64,000 nucleotides of DNA, taken from the NCBI RefSeq assembly GCF_009762795.1, contig NZ_CP046400.1, forward strand, positions 3,201,501 to 3,265,500, in the 5' to 3' direction. The notes beneath the pieces are model-generated. The model ran no database searches and was not told where the DNA came from. It saw only the letters and a program-made list of their open reading frames with translations. Below are positions 54,642 to 63,207 of the stretch, piece by piece. The first letter of the stretch is position 1. Each line of letters begins with the position of its first letter. The DNA is from Pseudodesulfovibrio cashew. GTDB taxonomy: Bacteria > Desulfobacterota > Desulfovibrionia > Desulfovibrionales > Desulfovibrionaceae. Position numbers and translations under genes: made by a program.

Positions 54642-56639
54642 CTACCCCAGCTCCAAAATTCTTTCCTGCAACAAGGCTATGCTGTCCCGAAGTTCGGCCG
54701 CCCGCTCGAAGGCCAGCTCCTTGGCGGCCTCTCGCATTTCCCGCTCCAACCGCTTGACTGTCTTCCGCAATACTTTCGGATCCGAGCCATACTCGGCGGC
54801 GGGCTCGGCTGCCATGGCCACGGTCTGGCCGCTACCGCCTCCCAACTCGCCGAACAGATTCTCCACCTTCTTGCGGATGGTCATGGGCGTAATGCCGTGA
54901 TCAACATTATATTGCTGTTGCTTTTCACGCCGCCGTTCGGTCTCCTCCATGGCTTCAGCCATGGACCCGGTGACCTTGTCCGCATAGAGGATCACCCTTC
55001 CTCCGACATTGCGCGCCGCCCTGCCGAAAGTCTGGATAAGAGACCGGTTGGAACGCAGGAACCCTTCCTTGTCCGCATCCAGAATCGCAACCAGGGACAC
55101 CTCGGGTATATCGAGCCCTTCCCGAAGCAGGTTGATTCCCACCAGCACGAAGAATTCCCCCGCCCGCAGAGCCTGGATGATGGCCATGCGCTCCAGGGTG
55201 TCGATATCCGAATGCAGGTAACGAGCAGGAACGCCCATGGAGTTGAGATAATCATTCAAATCCTCGGCCATGCGCTTGGTCAAAGTGGTGACCAGAACCC
55301 GCTCGTCCCGTGACTGTCTCTTTTTACATTCTGCCAGTAAATCGTCAATCTGTCCCTGTACTTTTCGGACCTCGACCTCAGGATCAAGCAGTCCCGTCGG
55401 ACGAATGATCTGTTCCACTACGACGCCCTGAGCCAGGTCCAGCTCCAAGGGACCGGGCGTGGCCGAAACATAGACGGCCTGATGCACCCGACCCTGGAAT
55501 TCCTCATAGTTGAGCGGACGGTTGTCCAGGGCCGAGGGCAACCGAAATCCGAAATCCACCAGCGTGGTCTTGCGTGATCTGTCGCCGTTATACATCCCGC
55601 CCACCTGCGGCAAGGCGATATGGGACTCGTCCACGAACAGAATGAAATCTTCCGGGAAATAGTCGAGCAAGGTGGATGGAGGCTGTCCCTCGGTCCGCCC
55701 GTCAAGGTGGCGGGAGTAGTTCTCGATGCCGTTGCAGTAGCCAAGCTCTTCTATGATCTCGAGGTCATACATGGTCCGCTGTTCCAGCCTCTGGGCCTCG
55801 ACCAGCTTGTTCGCGCCTTTCAATTCGGCCAGGCGCACCTGCAATTCATTGCGAATGTCATCCACCGCGCGATCCAGGTTTTCACGGTCGGACACGAAGT
55901 GGCTGCCTGGATAGATGACGGTCTTGCGAAGGCGGTCCTTGACTTCGCCGGTCAGCGGATCGGTCTCGGCAATGGAGTCGATCTCGTCACCGAAGAACTC
56001 TATGCGCAAGGCCTTCTCCCGGCTGTAGGCCGGGATGATTTCCACTACGTCTCCCCGAACGCGGAATGTGCTGCGATGGAAATCATAGTCGTTGCGCTCA
56101 TAGTGAATCTCCACCAGCCGCGATAAAAGGGACTCCATGGCCATGGTCTGCCCTTCTTCAACAGGGATGACCATTTTGGCATAAAAATCGGGTGAGCCCA
56201 ATCCATAGATGCAGGAAACCGAGGCCACGACCAGCACGTCGCTCCGGGTCAGGATCGCATGGGTGGCGGAGTGCCGGAGCTTGTCTATATTGTCGTTTAT
56301 GGACGAATCTTTCTCAATGTAGACGTCCGAGTGCGGCAGGTAGGCCTCAGGCTGGTAATAGTCATAATAACTTACGAAGTACTCGACAGCATTATCGGGA
56401 AAGAGAGAACGGAATTCGGTGTAGAGCTGCGCGGCCAGTGTCTTGTTGGGCGCGAGCACCAGGGCGGGCCGATTCAGTCCGGCCACTACGTTGGCCATAG
56501 TGAAGGTCTTGCCCGTACCGGTGGCGCCAAGCAAAACCTGATCTCGTACCCCTGCGCGCAACCCCGTCGTGAGCTCCTCGATGGCCTCCGGCTGATCTCC
56601 CTTGGGAGTAAAATCGCTGACAAGTCTGAAATCCGGCAT
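54642..56639 (-). CDS. uvrB: UvrABC excinuclease subunit B
   Basis: A 665-residue UvrB. Walker A is [13 protein letters not shown], the DNA hairpin is [12 protein letters not shown], then DESHIALPQ, the helicase motif [14 protein letters not shown] and the C-terminal UVR coiled coil ([17 protein letters not shown]). It verifies DNA damage and recruits UvrC. The start is the ATG at 56639, which gives the family N-terminus [17 protein letters not shown]; a TTG upstream is less likely. Confidence 0.96.
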   Translation of the reverse strand: MPDFRLVSDFTPKGDQPEAIEELTTGLRAGVRDQVLLGATGTGKTFTMANVVAGLNRPALVLAPNKTLAAQLYTEFRSLFPDNAVEYFVSYYDYYQPEAYLPHSDVYIEKDSSINDNIDKLRHSATHAILTRSDVLVVASVSCIYGLGSPDFYAKMVIPVEEGQTMAMESLLSRLVEIHYERNDYDFHRSTFRVRGDVVEIIPAYSREKALRIEFFGDEIDSIAETDPLTGEVKDRLRKTVIYPGSHFVSDRENLDRAVDDIRNELQVRLAELKGANKLVEAQRLEQRTMYDLEIIEELGYCNGIENYSRHLDGRTEGQPPSTLLDYFPEDFILFVDESHIALPQVGGMYNGDRSRKTTLVDFGFRLPSALDNRPLNYEEFQGRVHQAVYVSATPGPLELDLAQGVVVEQIIRPTGLLDPEVEVRKVQGQIDDLLAECKKRQSRDERVLVTTLTKRMAEDLNDYLNSMGVPARYLHSDIDTLERMAIIQALRAGEFFVLVGINLLREGLDIPEVSLVAILDADKEGFLRSNRSLIQTFGRAARNVGGRVILYADKVTGSMAEAMEETERRREKQQQYNVDHGITPMTIRKKVENLFGELGGGSGQTVAMAAEPAAEYGSDPKVLRKTVKRLEREMREAAKELAFERAAELRDSIALLQERILELG

Positions 56640-56726
56640 GAATATATCTCGTCCCACTTGAGGAAATTCGCTGAAACGCGTAATCAATTGTTATAGATAC
56701 CCGAAAAGCAACACGGAGCGACCGTA

Positions 56727-57188
56727 ATGGAAATCATCATCATACAGCCTGAAGAAACGCCACCCGTCCCCTTTGTCCACTCGCTGTCCATGGTCATAAA
56801 GAGCTTCAAAGGCCGCCGTGACGTGGAGGTCCACCTCTTTCGAAGCTCCTGGGAAACCGCCATGGAGGAAGGGGTAGACTGGACCCGGCTTATCAGCGGC
56901 ACGGAGGACGCAGAGTCCAGCAGGCGCGTGATCATGGAATCCTTTACCGCCGCTGAGCGCGACCGTATCATAAAGTATCTGAAAGAGCAGTATTCCACAA
57001 GGCTTAGAGGGATACGCTCCACACCATTGACCTTCCCGGTCCCGGCTGGGCTTGCCGGCCTTTCTCAGCTGACGCCGAATAAATCCGTCGGCCTGATCGA
57101 ATTCGAAAGAATCCCCAGCTACTCTCTGGGGCTGCCCATCAAGGGACTCTACGACCTGAACCAGCACCCGCCCATCGTCGAAGACTGA
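56727..57188 (+). CDS. protein of unknown function
   Basis: A 153-residue soluble protein that I do not recognise. It begins MEIIIIQPEETPPVPFVHSL, has a charged helical middle (FTAAERDRIIKYLKEQY), and a C-terminal part rich in Gly/Leu/Pro. It has no Cys, membrane segment or signal peptide. It diverges from uvrB and ends one base before the stop of aat, so it stands alone on its strand. Confidence 0.72.
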   Translation: MEIIIIQPEETPPVPFVHSLSMVIKSFKGRRDVEVHLFRSSWETAMEEGVDWTRLISGTEDAESSRRVIMESFTAAERDRIIKYLKEQYSTRLRGIRSTPLTFPVPAGLAGLSQLTPNKSVGLIEFERIPSYSLGLPIKGLYDLNQHPPIVED

Positions 57189-57899
57189 TCAGGAACCCGG
57201 CTGGCAGCAAGATTGGTCGTCGAAGGCCCAACGCCCTTCGCGCGTGGGGTTCTCCATGGCCTCCCGGAGCATGGCCTGAAACCGAAAGCGCTGCAACTCG
57301 CGGGCACCGAACCGGAGCAGATGGCTTGTGGTCTGCTGGCAATCGATGAGAGTGAACCCCCAGACACGCAACTGCCGGACCAAAGTGCAAAAGGCCGCTT
57401 TCGAGGCATTGGGTACTCGGTAAAACATGGACTCCCCGAAAAAGGCGGAACCGAGTGAGACACCGTACAGACCGCCAGCCAACTCCCCATCACGCCATGC
57501 CTCCACGCTATGTGCGTATCCAAGGCGATGCAACAGGATATAGGCCTCCTGCATCTCGGGTACGATCCATGTTCCCTCCTGCTCCGGCCGACAGGATGTG
57601 CCACAGCCTCGGATGACCGCCTCGAAGTCGGTATCAAGAGTGAAAGAAAACTCACCCCTGTTCAGTACACGGCGGACACTGCGCGGCGTATGCAACTCTT
57701 CGGGCAACAGCACCAAGCGGGGATTGGTGGACCACCACAATATGGGGGAATCCTCGGCGTACCAGGGGAAAATACCGTTGGCGTAGGCCGTGAGCAGACG
57801 TTGCGGAGAGAGATCGCCGCCCACGGCGAGCAATCCGTCAGGCTCGGCCTCTTCCGGGTCCGGGAAAATGGGTTCCTCGAATAGACGGTAGATGGTCAT
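57189..57899 (-). CDS. aat: leucyl/phenylalanyl-tRNA--protein transferase
   Basis: A 236-residue Aat enzyme that adds Leu or Phe to the N-terminus of proteins starting with Arg or Lys, making N-degrons for ClpS-ClpAP. Typical segments are LLTAYANGIFPWYAEDSPILWWSTNPR, GGLYGVSLGSAFFGESMFYR and LIDCQQTTSHLLRFGARE. It is the third gene after clpS and clpA on the same strand, with a hairpin between clpA and aat. Confidence 0.94.
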   Translation of the reverse strand: MTIYRLFEEPIFPDPEEAEPDGLLAVGGDLSPQRLLTAYANGIFPWYAEDSPILWWSTNPRLVLLPEELHTPRSVRRVLNRGEFSFTLDTDFEAVIRGCGTSCRPEQEGTWIVPEMQEAYILLHRLGYAHSVEAWRDGELAGGLYGVSLGSAFFGESMFYRVPNASKAAFCTLVRQLRVWGFTLIDCQQTTSHLLRFGARELQRFRFQAMLREAMENPTREGRWAFDDQSCCQPGS

Positions 57900-57919
57900 G
57901 CCACTCGCTCAATACAAGG

Positions 57920-57943
57920 AGGGGGCGGCGCAATGCCACCCCC
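57920..57943 (-). terminator. hairpin between clpA and aat
   Basis: GGGGG-N-GGC/GCC-N-CCCCC hairpin with a weak T-rich tail on the minus strand (CCTTGTATT). It might reduce aat expression relative to clpA. Confidence 0.4.
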
Positions 57944-57962
57944 TGATTCCGTTGCAGTCGGA

Positions 57963-60284
57963 TTATTGAATCTTGCCCGTCGGATCGAAAGTGAAAACAA
58001 ATTCACCCGATTCGTTGACGGCGGGGATCTTCTTTTTGCCCTTGGACTTCCCGGCCACATCCACGGTGACCACGCCACCCTTGACCAGCTCTCCGAAGAG
58101 CAGCTCGTCGGCGATGAAATCCTTGATCTCGGTCTGAATGACCCTGGCCATGGGACGGGCTCCCATGGAAGTGTCGTAGCCAAGCTCGGCCAGCCGCGCA
58201 CGCGCCGGGTCGGTCAGCACGACCACCACGCGACGGTCCTGCAACTGGTCGTTGAGCTCCTTGACGAACTTGTCCACGATCCGTTCCATGACCGGCTGCT
58301 CCAACGCCTTGAAGGTGACGATGGCGTCCAGACGGTTGCGGAATTCCGGACTGAAGAGCTTTTCCAGGGCCTTGATGGCACCGCCCTTGCGGTCGGCGTT
58401 CTCGTTGCGCGTGAACCCGATGGCGCTCTTGGACATCTCCCGCGCACCCGCGTTGGAAGTCATCAACAGGATGACGTGGCGGAAATCGGCCTTGCGCCCA
58501 TTGTTGTCGGTCAGCGTGGCGTAGTCCATGACCTGGAGCAGGATATTGAAGACGTCCGGGTGGGCCTTCTCGATCTCGTCGAACAGGACTACACAGTGCG
58601 GCTTCTTGCGCACGCCCTCGGTGAGCAGACCGCCCTGGTCGAAACCGACATAGCCAGGAGGCGCACCGATAAGTCGGGCCACAGCGTGCTTCTCCATATA
58701 CTCGGACATGTCGAAACGCAGGAAACCGATACCCAGGGTCTGGGCCAGTTGACGGGCCAATTCGGTCTTGCCCACGCCGGTGGGGCCGGTGAGCAGGAAA
58801 GACCCGACGGGCCGGCCGGCCTGGCGCATGCCTGCACGGGAACGCTTGATGGACTTGGACAGAGCCCTGACGGCCTCGTCCTGACCAAAAACCACGTTCT
58901 TGAGATCATCCTCAAGGGACTGAAGCCGGGCCTTGTCCGAAACAGTCAGCCTGCGGGCCGGAATGCGGGCCATGCGGGCTACGATCTTTTCGATGTCGGC
59001 CACCTTGATCCGGTCACCCTTGCGCGACCTGGTGGAGAGCTTGTAAAGCGCACCCGCCTCGTCCATGACGTCGATTGCCTTGTCGGGCAGGAACCGATCG
59101 GTAATATGTCGCTCGGAAAGCTCAGCAGCCGCCTTGAGTGCAAAATGGGTGTAATTGACACCGTGGAACTCCTCATAGTGAGGCTTGAGTCCCTTGAGAA
59201 TGGCGATGGTCTCTTCCACAGTGGGTTCGTTGATCTCGATCTTCTGGAACCGGCGCGACAGGGCGCGGTCCTTCTCGAAATGGTTTTTGTACTCCTCGAA
59301 GGTGGTAGAGCCGATGCAGCGGATTTCACCGGACTGCAACAGCGGCTTGAGAATGTTCGAGGCATCCATGGACCCGCCGGAAACGGCTCCCGCGCCGACG
59401 ATGGTGTGGATCTCGTCCACGAAGAGGATGGCGTCCTTGTGAGTCTTGAGCTGTGCCAGCACACCCTTAAGCCGCGCCTCGAAGTCACCACGGTACTTGG
59501 TGCCCGCCAGAAGCGACCCCATGTCCAGAGAGTAGACCTCGGCATTGAGGAAATCGTCAGGCACGTTGCCCTCGACAATCATGAGGGCCAGCCCCTCGGC
59601 CATGGCGGTCTTGCCCACGCCGGGATCACCTACGAAGATCGGATTGTTCTTGCGGCGGCGGGACAGGACCTGCACCGTGCGCTCCAGCTCGTCGGCACGA
59701 CCGATCAGCGGGTCGATGAGCCCCTGGGCAGCCCGTTCGGTCAGATTGACTGTGAACTCCTCCAGCGGAGACTTCTTTTCGCCGGGACGCCCCTCAAGCG
59801 GGTCGACCTTGGAAGGCTGTTCCTCACCCACGTCATCCCAATCCTTGCCCATGGACATGCCGTGAGAGATGAACTCCAGAATGTCGAGGCGGGAGATGTC
59901 GTGCGTGCGCAGGAAGTAGACCGCGTAGGAGTCCTCCTCATCGAACATGGCCGCGAGCACGTCGCCCACGTCGACCACGGTCTTGCCGGAGGCCTTTTTC
60001 TGCCACACGGCGCGCTGAAGAACACGGCGGACGCCCAGAGTCTGGATGACTTCGGTCTCGGTCCCCTCGGGCAACGCCTCCATGTTCTCCACGAAAAATC
60101 GGCCCAACTGGTCGCGCAACCGTTCCAACTCGGCACCGCAGGCCTCGAGAATCTCCTCGCCCTGCTCCCCGATGGAGATGGCATACAGGAGGTGTTCCAG
60201 CGTGAGGAACTCGTGGTTCCTCCGCTTGACTTCGTTGACGGCGGACGTCAACGCACTTTCCAGTTCCTTGCTCAGCATCGTCAT
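57963..60284 (-). CDS. clpA: ATP-dependent Clp protease ATPase subunit ClpA
   Basis: A 773-residue ClpA. The N-domain spans about residues 1-140 (LSKELESALTSAVNEVKRRNHEFLTLEHLLYAI). Two AAA+ modules follow with Walker A GDPGVGKTAMAEGLA and GPTGVGKTELARQLA. There is no ClpB middle coiled coil. The basic segment GKSKGKKKI precedes an acidic C-terminal tail. It unfolds substrates delivered by ClpS and feeds them to ClpP (not in this window). Confidence 0.95.
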   Translation of the reverse strand: MTMLSKELESALTSAVNEVKRRNHEFLTLEHLLYAISIGEQGEEILEACGAELERLRDQLGRFFVENMEALPEGTETEVIQTLGVRRVLQRAVWQKKASGKTVVDVGDVLAAMFDEEDSYAVYFLRTHDISRLDILEFISHGMSMGKDWDDVGEEQPSKVDPLEGRPGEKKSPLEEFTVNLTERAAQGLIDPLIGRADELERTVQVLSRRRKNNPIFVGDPGVGKTAMAEGLALMIVEGNVPDDFLNAEVYSLDMGSLLAGTKYRGDFEARLKGVLAQLKTHKDAILFVDEIHTIVGAGAVSGGSMDASNILKPLLQSGEIRCIGSTTFEEYKNHFEKDRALSRRFQKIEINEPTVEETIAILKGLKPHYEEFHGVNYTHFALKAAAELSERHITDRFLPDKAIDVMDEAGALYKLSTRSRKGDRIKVADIEKIVARMARIPARRLTVSDKARLQSLEDDLKNVVFGQDEAVRALSKSIKRSRAGMRQAGRPVGSFLLTGPTGVGKTELARQLAQTLGIGFLRFDMSEYMEKHAVARLIGAPPGYVGFDQGGLLTEGVRKKPHCVVLFDEIEKAHPDVFNILLQVMDYATLTDNNGRKADFRHVILLMTSNAGAREMSKSAIGFTRNENADRKGGAIKALEKLFSPEFRNRLDAIVTFKALEQPVMERIVDKFVKELNDQLQDRRVVVVLTDPARARLAELGYDTSMGARPMARVIQTEIKDFIADELLFGELVKGGVVTVDVAGKSKGKKKIPAVNESGEFVFTFDPTGKIQ

Positions 60285-60287
60285 AAT

Positions 60288-60602
60288 CTATTCACCTTCC
60301 ATGCTGCACTTGAGCGGGAATCCCGCGCTCTTTGCCAGCCTATGAACCAAATCAACCTTGGTTTCGGCTACTTCGGCGGTATAGACGCCACAAACGCCAT
60401 ACCCCTGGTTATGCACGGACAACATGATCGCCGTTGCCTGGGCCTCGCTCTTGCGAAACACCCGAATCAAGACCTCGACCACGAAGTCCATGGTCGTATA
60501 ATCGTCATTATGCAGCAGGACCTTATATTTCCGAGGCTCCTTGACTTCATGCTCGTCAAGCAGCTCGGCATCGGACCGGTCGCCGGTAACAGGGTCGCTC
60601 AT
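60288..60602 (-). CDS. clpS: ATP-dependent Clp protease adaptor ClpS
   Basis: A 104-residue N-degron adaptor: KVLLHNDDYTTMDFVVEVLIRVFRK (N-degron pocket) and HNQGYGVCGVYTAEVAETKV. It hands N-end-rule substrates to ClpA. The stop is 3 bases before the clpA start, so the two are translated together. Confidence 0.95.
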   Translation of the reverse strand: MSDPVTGDRSDAELLDEHEVKEPRKYKVLLHNDDYTTMDFVVEVLIRVFRKSEAQATAIMLSVHNQGYGVCGVYTAEVAETKVDLVHRLAKSAGFPLKCSMEGE

Positions 60603-60683
60603 TTCGATGACACTCCAACAATCCTTTTTTATCCTTTAGCACCCAATATAAATTCCTTTTCCCCACCTGTCGAGAGGAGCGGG

Positions 60684-61280
60684 TCAATCTTTCCCCATTT
60701 GACGGAGGATTTCCTCCCTTTTCGCCCCGGAAAAGAGAAAATTCTCATCCGGTTCAAGGCCGTTAACGGCCCGGTGTTCGATATTGAGGGCATGATAGGT
60801 CGACTTGGTCGTTCTGTTGTCGTCCAGGCCGAGGGCCGCCGCACAGGCGGGAACGCTCTCCTCGCTTCCCTCGATCTCCACGAAATCGCCAAACGGCAAC
60901 CGGTCAAGACAGACGGCGCATCCCATGAACAACCATTTCTCCCGCACCTTCTCGTACCCGAAAGCCACGGAAAAACCCACTGTTTCCAACGAAAGACGCA
61001 TGGCGTCAAAATCGTCCACCCCGGTCTCGATTTCCTCGAAGACTTTGAGGGCCGACGGATGAGGTTCGTCGGGCAGCTTCTTCACGGTCAACACCGCCCG
61101 GCCCCGCTTCTCCCGGAGCCGGAGCAAAGTCCCCGCCTTCTTGAGAGAACGTTCCGAATCATCGAATACGAGATTCGACTCGAGGTACGGCCCGGTCGAA
61201 TCTCCTCCTGCTTCGCGCAGACGCATGGAAAGCGCTTCGAGGTTCGCATCAAGATATTTCAATTCACATTCAAGGGACAT
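60684..61280 (-). CDS. CYTH domain protein (class IV adenylate cyclase / thiamine-triphosphatase type)
   Basis: A 198-residue CYTH-fold protein starting with the hallmark LECELKYLDANLEAL (ExExK-like), followed by beta strands with GTLLRLREKRGRAVLTVK and LPFGDFVEIEGSEESV. Members bind triphosphates: adenylate cyclases, triphosphatases, polyphosphate-acting enzymes. The substrate cannot be told. The ATG at 61280 has AGAGAG at a better distance than the one at 61286. It is upstream of clpS on the same strand. Confidence 0.83.
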   Translation of the reverse strand: MSLECELKYLDANLEALSMRLREAGGDSTGPYLESNLVFDDSERSLKKAGTLLRLREKRGRAVLTVKKLPDEPHPSALKVFEEIETGVDDFDAMRLSLETVGFSVAFGYEKVREKWLFMGCAVCLDRLPFGDFVEIEGSEESVPACAAALGLDDNRTTKSTYHALNIEHRAVNGLEPDENFLFSGAKREEILRQMGKD

Positions 61281-61325
61281 TGGCATTCTCTCTTCATCTT
61301 GCTAAGGTGCGTCAAGGATTAGCAC

Positions 61326-61703
61326 ATGTTTACGAAAATTCTCTACCTTTGTATCGGTGGCGCTGCCGGGACCCTTTCCCGGTATTGGCTCTCGGGAGTG
61401 GCCCAACGCCTGGCGGGCGGTTCATTTCCGGCGGGAACCTTTGCCGTGAACATGCTCGGCTGCCTCTTCTTCGGGACGGTCTGGGGCTTCTTCGAGAATC
61501 GGCTCCTGCCCGGTAGCGAGATTCGCCTGTTGTGCCTGACCGGCTTCATGGGCGCGTTCACGACCTTTTCCACCTACATGTTCGAGACCGCTGGGCTGGT
61601 CAAGTCCGGACAAATGATCATGGCCATGGCAAACGTGGTGGGCCAATCCGTCGCCGGGCTGGCACTTGTCCTGGCGGGGATCGCCGTGGGAAGGCTTCTC
61701 TAG
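61326..61703 (+). CDS. crcB: fluoride channel CrcB/Fluc
   Basis: A 125-residue four-helix fluoride exporter: IGGAAGTLSRYWLSG, FPAGTFAVNMLGCLFFG and LTGFMGAFTTFSTYMFET, the last with the Phe/Thr-lined pore. No fluoride riboswitch fits in the 45 bases before it. The DUF190 gene follows by 15 bases, a common pairing. Confidence 0.93.
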   Translation: MFTKILYLCIGGAAGTLSRYWLSGVAQRLAGGSFPAGTFAVNMLGCLFFGTVWGFFENRLLPGSEIRLLCLTGFMGAFTTFSTYMFETAGLVKSGQMIMAMANVVGQSVAGLALVLAGIAVGRLL

Positions 61704-61718
61704 AAAACGGAGCACAGC

Positions 61719-62057
61719 ATGAAACTACTGGAACAAGCGGAACGCATCCGGGTCTACACCGGCGAAGACGACAAGTACAAGGGCCGCCCCATGGCCGATC
61801 TCATAGTGGAGGAGGCGCGGAAACTGGGGCTGGCCGGAGCCACGGCCTATCGCGGCTTGAGTGGGTTCGGAGCCAACAGCCGGGTCCATACCAGCAAGAT
61901 TCTCCGTCTCTCGGAGGACCTCCCCGTGGTGGTTGAAATTGTGGATCACCCGGAGCGCACCGCCCCGCTGCTCGAATTCCTCGACAAGGTCATGGGTGAG
62001 GGCATGGTCACACGCGAACCCGTGGACGTCATCCTATACCGGCACAATCAGAAATAA
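61719..62057 (+). CDS. DUF190 family protein
   Basis: A 112-residue GlnB-like-fold protein of the DUF190 family: AERIRVYTGEDDKYKGRPMADLIVEEARKLGLAGATAYRGLSGFG. The family often lies next to crcB; a regulatory role for the channel has been proposed from that context only. Its start has GGAG before it. A strong terminator follows. Confidence 0.88.
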   Translation: MKLLEQAERIRVYTGEDDKYKGRPMADLIVEEARKLGLAGATAYRGLSGFGANSRVHTSKILRLSEDLPVVVEIVDHPERTAPLLEFLDKVMGEGMVTREPVDVILYRHNQK

Positions 62058-62060
62058 CAG

Positions 62061-62093
62061 AAGGCCTCCGGAAGAAACCTCCGGAGGCCTTTG
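62061..62093. terminator. bidirectional terminator after the DUF190 gene
   Basis: An 11-bp stem, AAGGCCTCCGG (62061-62071) with CCGGAGGCCTT (62081-62091). It lies between convergent DUF190 and cheB genes. Confidence 0.8.
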
Positions 62094-62111
62094 ACTCAAG
62101 AGAGAAAAAAC

Positions 62112-63182
62112 CTAACCGCAAGCCCGGACAATCTCTCCGGCGATGCCGGTCAACGTCATGACCTTGTGCACGCCGCCGTGCTTGATGGCCTCCTGAGGCA
62201 TACCGAAGACGACACACGACGCCTCATCCTGAGCGATGGTATAGGCCCCCGAATCATACAATTCGCGCATACCCTTGGCACCGTCATCGCCCATGCCGGT
62301 CATGATGGCAGCAACCACGTTCTTGCCTCCGTAGCGCGCACCGGACCGAAACAGAACGTCCACCGAGGGACGATGACGCGAAACCAGCGGGCCCGCCTTG
62401 ACCTCGACATGATATTTGTTCCCGGTACGCTTGAGCAGCATGTGCTTGTCGCCGGGTGCAATGAGTGCCTGACCGCGCATCATGGGGTCGCCGTCCACAG
62501 CCTCCTTGACGCTGATCTGGCAGATCCCATTAAGCCTGTTGGCAAAAGCTGCCGTAAAATGCTCAGGCATGTGCTGGACGATGGCGATAGGCGGACAGTT
62601 CACAGGCTGAGCTTCGAGGAAAATGCGCAGGGCCTCGGTTCCGCCCGTAGAAGCACCCACAAGGCATATTTTTTCCGTTGCCGAAAGATTCTGTGTCTTA
62701 CCCATGGGAATCACCGCATCCGCGTCTAATTTAGGGGCTACCTTCATCGGTTTCACATCAGCCAGGGGCTTTACCCTGCCCCTGGTGCTGGCCGCCGCCT
62801 TGACCTTGTCAATGAGGCGGATGGACGATTCCTCAAGAAACTTCTTTGTGCCGACCTTGGGCTTGGTGATGATTTCCACCGCACCGAGCTCCAACGCCTT
62901 GATGCCGTTGGAGGTCCCCCTGTCCGCGACCGAAGAGCAGATGACAACCGGAATGGGGTGTTGCTTCATCAGCTTTTCAAGGAAGGTCAATCCGTCCATG
63001 CGCGGCATTTCGATATCCAGGGTGATGACGTCCGGGATCTCGTTTTTGAGACGCTGAGCCGCCACATAGGGATCGGAAGCGGTCCCCATGACCTCGATGG
63101 CTGGATCCGAGTTCAAAATATCCACCAATGTCTGCCTGACAACAGCGGAATCATCCACTACAAGCACGCGAATCTTCTTCAT
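62112..63182 (-). CDS. cheB: chemotaxis response regulator / protein-glutamate methylesterase CheB
   Basis: A 356-residue CheB. The receiver domain has [13 protein letters not shown] and the phosphorylated Asp in [14 protein letters not shown] linker of about 40 residues leads to the methylesterase domain with the Ser in [13 protein letters not shown], His in [13 protein letters not shown] and Asp in [12 protein letters not shown]. It removes methyl groups from chemoreceptors when phosphorylated by CheA. It follows cheA by 25 bases. Confidence 0.95.
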   Translation of the reverse strand: MKKIRVLVVDDSAVVRQTLVDILNSDPAIEVMGTASDPYVAAQRLKNEIPDVITLDIEMPRMDGLTFLEKLMKQHPIPVVICSSVADRGTSNGIKALELGAVEIITKPKVGTKKFLEESSIRLIDKVKAAASTRGRVKPLADVKPMKVAPKLDADAVIPMGKTQNLSATEKICLVGASTGGTEALRIFLEAQPVNCPPIAIVQHMPEHFTAAFANRLNGICQISVKEAVDGDPMMRGQALIAPGDKHMLLKRTGNKYHVEVKAGPLVSRHRPSVDVLFRSGARYGGKNVVAAIMTGMGDDGAKGMRELYDSGAYTIAQDEASCVVFGMPQEAIKHGGVHKVMTLTGIAGEIVRACG

Positions 63183-63207
63183 ACCTATGCCTCACGAAAG
63201 AAAGTGG

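Noticed and set aside
57933-61322. A very long open frame (over 1100 codons) on the plus strand opposite clpA, clpS and the CYTH gene
   Set aside because: It is antisense to three well-recognised genes, its translation shows no domain, and such frames arise from the GC-rich third codon positions of the true genes.
61281-61325. Fluoride riboswitch before crcB
   Set aside because: Only 45 bases separate the divergent genes and no crcB-motif consensus is visible.
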